Shown one piece after another: positions 1 to 6,581 of a DNA stretch of 6,826 nt. The stretch lies in contig CANGMY010000077.1 in assembly GCA_947455015.1 (NCBI GenBank), positions 1 through 6,826 on the forward strand, given 5' to 3'. The notes under the pieces were generated by a model that worked only from the letters and a program-made list of their open reading frames with translations, searched no databases and had not been told where the DNA came from. A program made the translations under genes and the position numbers. This DNA comes from Microthrixaceae bacterium. Lineage in GTDB: Bacteria > Actinomycetota > Acidimicrobiia > Acidimicrobiales > Acidimicrobilacustridaceae. Each line of letters starts with the position of its first letter. Position 1 is the stretch's first letter.

Positions 1-53
1 AGGACCTCAAGCAGGATTCTGTCGTCCATGGGGTCGACGGTAGCCTGACCCCC

Positions 54-617
54 GTGGCGATCATCGACGTTCCCGGCTTCATTGCTGATCTCAAGGACCA
101 CGCGGTCGATCATGCCTTCCATGTGCATGACGAGCGGCACTTCATTGAGACCTATTCCATGCGCCAAGCCTGGGAGATTGACCTCCACCCCGAAGACGCG
201 TGCGGTGGCCCGCTTGATCTCCATCTTTCGCTCGAGGTCGACCCCAGGATCATGATCGGGTTCGAGGACAAGATGCTTTCGATTCCCGAAGGCGACGATC
301 CGATTGAAGGGTTTTCCTTCCCACTCGCGTTCACGTGGACACTCCCCCCGCTTCGCTACCCACCCGACCTGTTGGTGCTTGCCACCGAACTCGCCGGCAT
401 GGGCGGTATTGAGTTGCCTCTTGAGGTATCGGCGATCGATTCATTCGCGTCAGTCACCGATGCACCGGAACGCAGCCTGACAATCATTTCGCGCATCGAA
501 GTTGGACTCGACCGCATCTATCTCGGCCAAGAGCAAATGTGCGATGTGCTCGACACGTGCCACAACGTCAGCATCTGGCTTCTCGACCGAGCAGCAATCT
601 GGCTCGGCGAAGACTGA
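54..617 (+). CDS. hypothetical protein, acidic, start uncertain
   Basis: I do not recognise this family. From GTG at 54 it gives 187 residues, ending in TGA at 615-617. It is rich in Asp and Glu, has no signal peptide or membrane segment, and holds three Cys (50, 163, 169), so a soluble cytoplasmic protein is likely. A short hydrophobic stretch with YPPDLLVLATELAG lies near residues 102-115, and the end is Trp-rich (IWLLDRAAIWLGED). The start is doubtful: no Shine-Dalgarno sequence precedes GTG 54, and the same frame reads on without a stop to the left edge (DLKQDSVVHGVDGSLTP), so the protein may begin outside the window. Alternatively, another frame ending in TGA at 46-48 could be the tail of an upstream gene, leaving GTG 54 as a plausible operonic start. 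It converges on the glycan operon and is probably unrelated to it. The gene call is fairly sure; the function is unknown. Confidence 0.72.
   Translation: MAIIDVPGFIADLKDHAVDHAFHVHDERHFIETYSMRQAWEIDLHPEDACGGPLDLHLSLEVDPRIMIGFEDKMLSIPEGDDPIEGFSFPLAFTWTLPPLRYPPDLLVLATELAGMGGIELPLEVSAIDSFASVTDAPERSLTIISRIEVGLDRIYLGQEQMCDVLDTCHNVSIWLLDRAAIWLGED
587..607. other. small inverted repeat near the convergent stops
   Basis: CCGAGC (587-592) and GCTCGG (602-607) can form a 6-bp GC-rich stem with a 9-nt loop. It lies in the last codons of the plus-strand gene and just past the stop of the minus-strand operon. A second, weaker 5-bp stem (GAAGA 609-613, TCTTC 623-627) straddles the two stops. Neither is followed by a T-run on either strand, so an intrinsic terminator is not supported, though a weak transcription or RNA-processing boundary is possible. 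Confidence 0.2.
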
Positions 618-1340
618 CTAGTTCTTCCGCAATTCAAGAACACAGTTCCACGTCGCGACTTCACGCAAGCCCGGAACTTTCATAATGATGCGAGCCCACG
701 GCCAGTAACGCGGGTACGCAGTTACGAGTTGAAAACCGTCACGTTCGCTGACCCAACGGAGCGTCGCACCGATCATTGTCGGGAACACCGTGACAAGTGG
801 AAGGTTCCGGCCCTTCGGTTCGCCGAAGAGTCGTCGCCAAACGCGGATGCTTCGTTCAGGTCCGAGATAGTGCAGGGGCGCAACTGCATGTCCACCCCAT
901 GGTGAATACCAATTGGTCCAGCTCACATAGGACCAGCCGCCGGGCACCAGCACGCGCTGAATCTCCGCGAGCACACCTCCTGGATCGGGGGTGTGCTCAA
1001 GCACGTTTGAACACACGACGGCGTCGAATGAGCAGTCTGAGAATGCGAGGCAAGTTCCGTCAGAAACCAAAGGGCGACGCAACTGCGCTTTCGATCGCAG
1101 CAATTCATCGAGATCAATTTCTACCGAAACGACTTTCGCTCCAGCACGCTCAAGTTCCGCTGAATAGGCACCCGGCCCGCAGCCCAAATCAAGAACTCGC
1201 AAGCCGTCGACAGGACCGGGCAATTGGGCAACCGCTCGCTGGGCAAGCGCATCGCCAAATTCCACGCTACGTCCGCGGTCCTTCGCAAAGAGTCGCAGAA
1301 TTTCGACCGCTGAAGGAGCGGTAGTTCCTGAAGACGCCAT
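618..1340 (-). CDS. class I SAM-dependent methyltransferase (Methyltransf_11 type)
   Basis: This is a 240-residue Rossmann-fold methyltransferase that should transfer a methyl group from S-adenosylmethionine in the cytoplasm. Motif I is VLDLGCGPGAYS (residues 49-60). The acidic residue after strand 2 is Glu74 (VVSVEID). The DG pair is at 94-95, motif II is FDAVVCSNVLEH (105-116) and motif III is VLVPGGWSYVSW (130-141). The C-terminal half has features I associate with a subfamily from actinobacterial envelope-glycan loci: SPWGGHAVAPLHYLG (146-160), PRYWP (210-214) and PGLREVATWN (223-232). From memory, M. tuberculosis Rv0224c, near aftD, is similar. ATG at 1340 lies 2 bp after the stop of the upstream sulfotransferase fusion, with GAGGGG about 11 nt before it, so it is the last gene of the operon. 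The acceptor is unknown; a sugar hydroxyl of the envelope glycan is an inference. Confidence 0.93.
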   Translation of the reverse strand: MASSGTTAPSAVEILRLFAKDRGRSVEFGDALAQRAVAQLPGPVDGLRVLDLGCGPGAYSAELERAGAKVVSVEIDLDELLRSKAQLRRPLVSDGTCLAFSDCSFDAVVCSNVLEHTPDPGGVLAEIQRVLVPGGWSYVSWTNWYSPWGGHAVAPLHYLGPERSIRVWRRLFGEPKGRNLPLVTVFPTMIGATLRWVSERDGFQLVTAYPRYWPWARIIMKVPGLREVATWNCVLELRKN

Positions 1341-1342
1341 CG

Positions 1343-3046
1343 CTAATACATCCCCTCACCAGGAACATGCCCAAGCGGACGAGCAAACTTCTCGAGGCCA
1401 ACTGTTCGCAGGAGCCTCACGAATGCATTCCGAACGAACCACGGAAGCGAAGCTGCATGGAGGGCGAAATTCCGAAGGACTCCAAACGGGCCAAGGTTGA
1501 CGCGTTCATACATCGCAAGCGAACGCGCTCGACCTACATAGCGCCAACGCCGCGACAGCGAAAGATGACGAAGGACGGCAAGAGTCACGAACAACGAGTT
1601 GTAGACATCGTGAATGAACATCTCTCCGCCATCAACGACTCGACCACCCCAGCGGGTGATGTCGTCTGATGCCGGTGCATAGCCATGGGCGCCATCGATA
1701 TAGAGAAAGTCAATCGGACCTTCAACCAGACCTGATGCAAGATTGCTGAATTCACGAGCATGTGTGACCCGCTCAACGACTCCAGCCTCGGTGAGGTTGG
1801 CGATGAATGCATCGTGGTCTGCCTGACCATCTTCAGCGACACCATCCCACTCGCCAGGACCTCGATCGTTTCCAGCATGAGGATCGATGGCAACAACAGT
1901 GACCGACGAGTCCGCGGAGCGGGCCAAAACCGCAGCTGACTTTCCTTGGAAACTGCCGATCTCAACGATCTGGCCACCGGCGTTTACCCGTTCGGCGGCA
2001 TTCCACAACGCCTTGCCCTGCGCCTCGCGCATCCACCCTTGCCAACCCTTGACGATCTCCCATGTGGTTTCCCACTCATACGGCGAATGCACCGGGGCAA
2101 CCCCATTTTCGTTGAGCGGCTTCGGTTCTGAGCCAAGAATTCGGTAGCCATAACGCGAGGAAATTGGCGAGTTACTGACCGACAGAAACAGCGACGTCAA
2201 CTTTCCCTGCTCTTTGATCCATGCGTCATCGCGACGAATTGGCCGGGACTGACCATCGAAACGATTCGGGTTGCCCCAAACCGTGTGCGTTGGGCCTGGC
2301 GTGAACATCAGTCCGTCGAGGACACCGGTGAGGTCGAGGTCTTCTTCCATAAAGTCGGCAATCGTTGCTAACGACTTCTGTGGATTGGCAACGAAATCCT
2401 CGTAGCGGACCCTCAAGTAACGACCGGGCTCGTCGCGCCAGAAACGTTCGGCTGCGAGATTCGAAACGTTGAAATAGCCCGTCACCTTCAGCGGGCCACG
2501 TCGTTCCATATCGACGGCGTCTCGATGACCCGTCTCGGAACGTCGACGGGACCAACTCTGCCCAATAGCTCGAGGATCACGAACGAGGTGAAGGAATCTG
2601 ATGTCGAGGTCAGTGCGCTCTCGAAGGATGAGGCTGTAGTGCGGCTCTTTCGATGAATCGACAAAGACTCGGCAGCCGGTGACTTCTCCGACTGCGTTGT
2701 AGAGGTTCTCAACGACAGACGGGAACTCTTCTAGTGAGTCAAGGCGACGGTTCGTTTCTCCGGGAACAGCCATGAGTGGCAGGTGAATCGACCAAAACCG
2801 ACGACGAAGATCAACCATTCGTTGCGCGTCAATCGGCGACTCTTGATCAACCAACGCAAGTACTGGCGCCCACACTTCGCAATCGTGAAGCTCAGATCCG
2901 CATGCACAGAGGCCTCCGCCAACAAGACCGTGGCGCCAAAGAAATGCCAACTCCCCGCCGGAGAACCAGCCGGGGGCACTGCCGAGGATGCGGTCGAGGA
3001 GCGTGCTCCCCGTTCGGCCCGTGCCGCCGATGTACAGGACCTTCAT
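1343..3046 (-). CDS. sulfotransferase-methyltransferase fusion protein
   Basis: This 567-residue protein has two enzyme domains. Residues 1-305 are a PAPS-dependent sulfotransferase. The 5'-phosphosulfate loop is GGTGRTGST (7-15) and Glu32 follows in SGGELAFLW. A Cys cluster CACG-x5-C (47-56) resembles that of many bacterial sulfotransferases. The 3'-phosphate region is HLVRDPRAIGQSW (153-165, Arg156 and Ser164), and HTVWGNPNR (254-262) is a further family motif. Residues 325-516 are a class I methyltransferase of the Methyltransf_24 kind: VEIGSFQGKSAAVLA (361-375), Asp388 in AIDPHAG, FLYIDGAHGY (447-456) and GGEMFIHDV (473-481). A roughly 50-residue basic and hydrophobic tail follows. No stop or frameshift separates the halves. 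ATG at 3046 is chosen because MKVLYIGGTGRTGST is the normal sulfotransferase N-terminus; no clear Shine-Dalgarno precedes it. It likely sulfates and methylates a cytoplasmic envelope precursor (inference). A weak internal GTG at 2092 might give a separate methyltransferase. Confidence 0.9.
   Translation of the reverse strand: MKVLYIGGTGRTGSTLLDRILGSAPGWFSGGELAFLWRHGLVGGGLCACGSELHDCEVWAPVLALVDQESPIDAQRMVDLRRRFWSIHLPLMAVPGETNRRLDSLEEFPSVVENLYNAVGEVTGCRVFVDSSKEPHYSLILRERTDLDIRFLHLVRDPRAIGQSWSRRRSETGHRDAVDMERRGPLKVTGYFNVSNLAAERFWRDEPGRYLRVRYEDFVANPQKSLATIADFMEEDLDLTGVLDGLMFTPGPTHTVWGNPNRFDGQSRPIRRDDAWIKEQGKLTSLFLSVSNSPISSRYGYRILGSEPKPLNENGVAPVHSPYEWETTWEIVKGWQGWMREAQGKALWNAAERVNAGGQIVEIGSFQGKSAAVLARSADSSVTVVAIDPHAGNDRGPGEWDGVAEDGQADHDAFIANLTEAGVVERVTHAREFSNLASGLVEGPIDFLYIDGAHGYAPASDDITRWGGRVVDGGEMFIHDVYNSLFVTLAVLRHLSLSRRWRYVGRARSLAMYERVNLGPFGVLRNFALHAASLPWFVRNAFVRLLRTVGLEKFARPLGHVPGEGMY
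1352..1357 (-). promoter_or_regulatory. Shine-Dalgarno of the terminal methyltransferase
   Basis: GAGGGG lies on the minus strand inside the last codons of the sulfotransferase fusion, 11 nt before ATG 1340. It supports that start and translation directly after the upstream gene. The spacing is slightly long. Confidence 0.5.
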
Positions 3047-3055
3047 ATGTTGAAT

Positions 3056-3367
3056 CTACTGCCCGGGCTGAGGGCGAGGAATGACGATCGAAATCACTGC
3101 AATCACCAAAAGCAGTCCGAGTTCATTCGCAACCGGCCGACGCTGAACGAAAACGAAGCCAGTCCTGAGCGCTGCCTCAAAAAGCACGGCGATCACCATC
3201 GCCCCGAGTACGCAAAGCGCGTTCACTACGAGTGCCTTTGTGCCGAATCGAGCGATGACCACACAGGCGATTGCAAAAAGAATCCCCCACCATTTTGCGA
3301 TGAGGAAACCCGAAAGCAGGATCGCAAGATCAGGCAGACGTTGTTTCAGAATCTCACGCAGGTTCAC
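3056..3367 (-). CDS. small multi-pass membrane protein of unknown function
   Basis: A 103-residue protein I cannot assign to a family. It starts MNLREILKQRLPD, a short basic amphipathic head. Hydrophobic stretches follow near residues 13-24, 27-39, 45-64 and 83-96, so three or four membrane passes are likely. Between the last two is a polar loop, RTGFVFVQRRPVANELG (68-84), which could be the functional site; the tail IPRPQPGQ is short and polar. GTG at 3367 is chosen because GGAGG lies 4 nt before it and the predicted protein then begins with a sensible N-terminus. An ATG at 3418 in the same frame would add 17 residues but overlap the AftD-like gene by 65 bp without a visible ribosome site. 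With GTG, the overlap with the AftD-like gene is 14 bp, and the sulfotransferase fusion begins 9 bp after its TAG stop. The position suggests a membrane partner for the neighbouring enzymes (inference). Confidence 0.78.
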   Translation of the reverse strand: MNLREILKQRLPDLAILLSGFLIAKWWGILFAIACVVIARFGTKALVVNALCVLGAMVIAVLFEAALRTGFVFVQRRPVANELGLLLVIAVISIVIPRPQPGQ

Positions 3368-6300
3368 GACGCCTCCAAAGCAGAAGCACGAAGCACGCAA
3401 GAACGGCAACCGCAGCAATTGCCATTGCGATCCGATACATCTTTTGAGGACGGAACGTAATCGTGGCGGTCACCGCATCGCCTCGGGCAACGGACCAACC
3501 CATCTCGCCATTGAGCAAAAGAAAGTCAGCGGTACGTCCCTGCGCGTCCATCGACCAACCCGGATGCGCTGGCAGCAACATCGACAGCCATCCAGCATCG
3601 GCAGGAATCGAGACCCGGTGTTGTGATGCGGAAACTCGTTGCGAGTCAACTGGGGCAACAACGTTCGGCGCCACTTCAGCAACGGGAGAAAATCCGAAAG
3701 CCGAAAAACTGGCCGTCGGTGTTCCGAGGGCAACGACTCGGTGTGTTCCAGCGCTCAGACGTACCGCTCCGCAACCCTCAAGCTTTGCCGTTCTGGTTTG
3801 GGAATCAAACGAGACAATTCGCGCAGCACTTCCCACGCCATCCATCGTCAACCAGTCGCGACACGAACGGTCAAGTGTGGCGTCATCAATTGATTTCGGA
3901 ACCGCGATGCTTGCGGTGAAGCGATAGTCAGATGAAACCGGCACAGCAAATTCACGACGAAGGTACGTACTCTGCGATTCAGACTCTGAACGGGCGAACG
4001 CGAAGGTCGGAGTCACCGATGCTCCGAGGCGCTCTACATCAGTTGGAACGCGAACCCATGGCGTGAGATCAAGGGGGCCGTCGTGTCCAACTACCTCAAT
4101 CTCTTGGAATCCAAACTTGCCCTCCACACCATTGGTTTCGGTGATGCGAATCCTGAGGGACTTGACTTCCGCTCCCAGCGAAGCACGCCCAATAGAGCCT
4201 TCGAAGACAATCGGAGTGACCGAAGTTTTTCCATCGACACCGGTCGCTTCCACATCAGCTCCAGTGATCTGGGCTGTATCGAAATCAGTCCGCGTGACTA
4301 CGACGCGATCTACGAATGTCGGATTCTTGAGTTCGATGGAAACGAAACTGTCTTCGACAGGACTAACGGCGGTACTCACCCACCACGACGTTGCAGGATC
4401 GCCATCAAATGCCGCGGCTGCGGTGGTATCGATGCTCCATGAATTGACGCCGTAACCCGTCCTATTCGCAGAGATGCTCGTCGCATCGCCAAACTCAGCA
4501 ACCGTTTGCGTTGATGCGTCCTTTGGGTCCAACACCAAAATCGGCCGAATCGATTTTTCGTCAACGGTCATGAGTGGCGATGTTGAGATTCGAGACCCAC
4601 CCGCCACTGCCGATGCCACACGACGCGAACCATCCGTAACGACAACAGGTGCACCTTGGGTAACCAGAGTCGAGGCCTGGTTGTCGCTGAGGTCGGGAAG
4701 GAACGTTGTTGGCCTCCCAGTGAGCAGACCATTTGCGGCAAGTGGGTAAAGAGAGTCAGGACCACCACTCACAATGGACGGAGGGCTACTCGAGAAGGCG
4801 GCGTCAGGTGTTGGATTCTCGACTCCATAAACATCGACCATTGAATAGCCATTTACGTCGCGACCGAATTGTGCTGCGAGCGAAAGCCCGGGAGCAGAGC
4901 GAAGTTCCGCAAGCGGATCGATCGGGATCCCAGTTGCGAACACATCAAGATCATTTTGAACAAGCACCCACCGCACGCCGAGCCACTTCAGGATCGGGGT
5001 TACGGCGGCTGGGTCGATTTGATAATCAGTGATCAGCCGATCGAATGCCACCGTCGCATCTGCCAATTCGCCAGTTGTCGAAGGAATGGTCGATGCGGTG
5101 AGGACCATCGGATGCATGTAGGCGTCGAACAACGTGTCGTTCACTGACCCCCACTGATAGTTCGTCTGCGAAGTTGCAGGTAACACAAGGACCCGATCAG
5201 TCTCTGGCACGGATTCAAACCACGAAAACGCGTCTTTCCAGTAACTCGGAATTTCGGCAACGGAGAGTTGATCCCCGACGCGCGTTCCTTGCAGGAACGG
5301 AGAGACGCTCACGACGAACGACCCAAGGACAACGAAGAGTGCAGCGACCGTTACCACACGGCGCAAGTCGCGGTTCGTAAAGCGGTTCGAGATCCAAGCC
5401 AGTACGGCCATTGTTCCGCAAGTCGCAAGAATTGCAACTGCAAGAACGGCGATGGGCCCACCTTTGTAAGTGGTACGAAACGCTGCGGCCCCAGCAACTG
5501 AATCAAACGCCCAATGGAACGCATCTCCAATCGGCGACTGTGCCGGGCTATGCGCACCAATCATGACGAGCACGGAACCAGCGAGAAGAAACCCCCAGGT
5601 TCTGCGCAGAGGCGTTCGCTTCCACCCGAGCGCAACGATGGCCAGTGCAAGCGCAACGAACGTTGCGACAATGACGACCGGATTCGTCAAGTACGTCGAG
5701 GCACTTGGCGTTTCCGCCCCTTGGCCCCAACCGAAATAGGTCAACCATTTGCCCAACCCTCGCCAGGATTCGAATGACGAGGATGTTTTCGCGACGGTTT
5801 CGGGCAACTCCGTCGTTCCGAGATTTCGACTCACGGCCGGACTTGAGAGAGCCAGCACCATGAGCATTGGAGCACTGACGAGTGCTGTCAGAATCGTTGA
5901 CGGCACACCAAACTTCAACAGCCCGCGCCACGTCGCGGAACCTTCGAAGATCAAGAAAACACCAAAGAGCGCGACCGGCACAAGGACAAAGAGCAACGAG
6001 GCTGTATTCAGCATCCCTACTGAAAACACAGCGAGAGCACTTGCGGCTGCGAATTTCAGTGTCCGAAGCCGATCACCGTTGCTTGCGCTGCGTACTCCGC
6101 CATAGGTAAACGCGACGAGCCAAGGCAACAGCGCCACAGGCAAAAAGAGACCCGAAGGCATGATCGCTTCGACTGAATAGGGATTGAAGGCATAAAGAAG
6201 CCCTGCGAGTAACGCCCATCCAGAACGCTCTGGCCAGATCCGCCGCCACAGGTACCACGCGCCGATACCTGCGATCGAAAGGTAGATCGACAGGGTGAGC

Positions 6301-6581
6301 CTTCCGATGAGCCACACAGGAAGACCAATCCACGCAAAGAACGATTGGATCGATCCCATTACTGGCGAGAAATATTGCAGCGGCACACCTGGCCCGCGAG
6401 TGTCGTCCCAAATCTGAAGATGTCGTGTCAGGAACTGCCACGGTGCAGCAATGTGCTCGAAGCGCGCGTCACGAAGGACAATTCCGCGGTGGAATGCGAC
6501 CATTGCGATGACTGATAGAGCGACGATTAGCAGTGGTCCTGCGGCAACCTTGAGTCGAGTAGTAATCGCTTTTTGATTCAT
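3354..6581 (-). CDS. AftD-like alpha-(1->3)-arabinofuranosyltransferase family protein (GT-C, DUF3367)
   Basis: This 1075-residue polytopic glycosyltransferase resembles mycobacterial AftD, which adds arabinofuranose from decaprenyl-phosphate-arabinose to envelope arabinan on the outer membrane face. Residues 1-430 carry about ten membrane helices. The first outer loop has VLRDARFEHIAAPWQFLTRH (35-54), where Asp38 is the likely GT-C acidic residue. It is followed by LQIWDD, YFSPVMGSI and GLPVWLIGR, as I recall from AftD. AFRTTYKGG (367-375) resembles the AftD 'RNVHK' region. The outer part contains RVLVLPATSQTNYQWGS (463-479) and a discoidin-like domain (about 705-832, AFDGDPATSWW). A further beta-rich region has Cys907 and Cys937, a possible disulfide. 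GWxxxLPAHPGW (998-1009), one last helix (about 1050-1069) and a basic tail WRRREPA end the protein. It is shorter than mycobacterial AftD (about 1,400 residues). ATG 6581 overlaps the upstream stop as ATGA; the earlier in-frame start at 6632 would overlap by 55 bp. Family is sure; the sugar transferred is not. Confidence 0.9.
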   Translation of the reverse strand: MNQKAITTRLKVAAGPLLIVALSVIAMVAFHRGIVLRDARFEHIAAPWQFLTRHLQIWDDTRGPGVPLQYFSPVMGSIQSFFAWIGLPVWLIGRLTLSIYLSIAGIGAWYLWRRIWPERSGWALLAGLLYAFNPYSVEAIMPSGLFLPVALLPWLVAFTYGGVRSASNGDRLRTLKFAAASALAVFSVGMLNTASLLFVLVPVALFGVFLIFEGSATWRGLLKFGVPSTILTALVSAPMLMVLALSSPAVSRNLGTTELPETVAKTSSSFESWRGLGKWLTYFGWGQGAETPSASTYLTNPVVIVATFVALALAIVALGWKRTPLRRTWGFLLAGSVLVMIGAHSPAQSPIGDAFHWAFDSVAGAAAFRTTYKGGPIAVLAVAILATCGTMAVLAWISNRFTNRDLRRVVTVAALFVVLGSFVVSVSPFLQGTRVGDQLSVAEIPSYWKDAFSWFESVPETDRVLVLPATSQTNYQWGSVNDTLFDAYMHPMVLTASTIPSTTGELADATVAFDRLITDYQIDPAAVTPILKWLGVRWVLVQNDLDVFATGIPIDPLAELRSAPGLSLAAQFGRDVNGYSMVDVYGVENPTPDAAFSSSPPSIVSGGPDSLYPLAANGLLTGRPTTFLPDLSDNQASTLVTQGAPVVVTDGSRRVASAVAGGSRISTSPLMTVDEKSIRPILVLDPKDASTQTVAEFGDATSISANRTGYGVNSWSIDTTAAAAFDGDPATSWWVSTAVSPVEDSFVSIELKNPTFVDRVVVTRTDFDTAQITGADVEATGVDGKTSVTPIVFEGSIGRASLGAEVKSLRIRITETNGVEGKFGFQEIEVVGHDGPLDLTPWVRVPTDVERLGASVTPTFAFARSESESQSTYLRREFAVPVSSDYRFTASIAVPKSIDDATLDRSCRDWLTMDGVGSAARIVSFDSQTRTAKLEGCGAVRLSAGTHRVVALGTPTASFSAFGFSPVAEVAPNVVAPVDSQRVSASQHRVSIPADAGWLSMLLPAHPGWSMDAQGRTADFLLLNGEMGWSVARGDAVTATITFRPQKMYRIAMAIAAVAVLACFVLLLWRRREPA
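3372..3376 (-). promoter_or_regulatory. Shine-Dalgarno deciding the GTG start at 3367
   Basis: GGAGG lies on the minus strand within the last codons of the AftD-like gene, 4 nt before GTG 3367. The spacing is short but the match is strong. It is the main reason to prefer GTG 3367 over ATG 3418. Confidence 0.55.
6578..6581 (-). promoter_or_regulatory. ATGA stop/start overlap (translational coupling)
   Basis: On the minus strand the TGA stop of the GT4 glycosyltransferase (6580-6578) shares bases with the ATG of the AftD-like gene (6581-6579). No good Shine-Dalgarno precedes this ATG, so re-initiation by ribosomes leaving the upstream gene is the likely mode of translation. It also decides the start of the AftD-like gene. 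Confidence 0.7.

Noticed and set aside
587..627. Intrinsic terminator between the convergent genes
   Set aside because: Short stems exist (587-607 and 609-627), but neither has a following T-run on either strand, and the first is inside coding sequence.
797..1324. A 175-codon plus-strand open frame
   Set aside because: It is antisense to the methyltransferase, whose SAM motifs are intact. The translation is very Arg-rich and featureless, as expected of a shadow frame in GC-rich DNA.
3368..3418. ATG at 3418 as the start of the small membrane protein
   Set aside because: The extra residues MLRLPFLRASCFCFGGV are read from the end of the AftD-like coding sequence in another frame, and GGAGG lies just before GTG 3367 instead.
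2783..3460. A 225-codon plus-strand open frame
   Set aside because: It runs antisense across the sulfotransferase start, the small membrane protein and the end of the AftD-like gene. Its translation is full of Arg, Asn, Gln, His and Cys with no motif, while the minus-strand frames carry clear domains.
5548..5931. A 127-codon minus-strand open frame
   Set aside because: It lies within the membrane-helix part of the AftD-like gene in another frame and shows no hydrophobic or motif pattern of its own.
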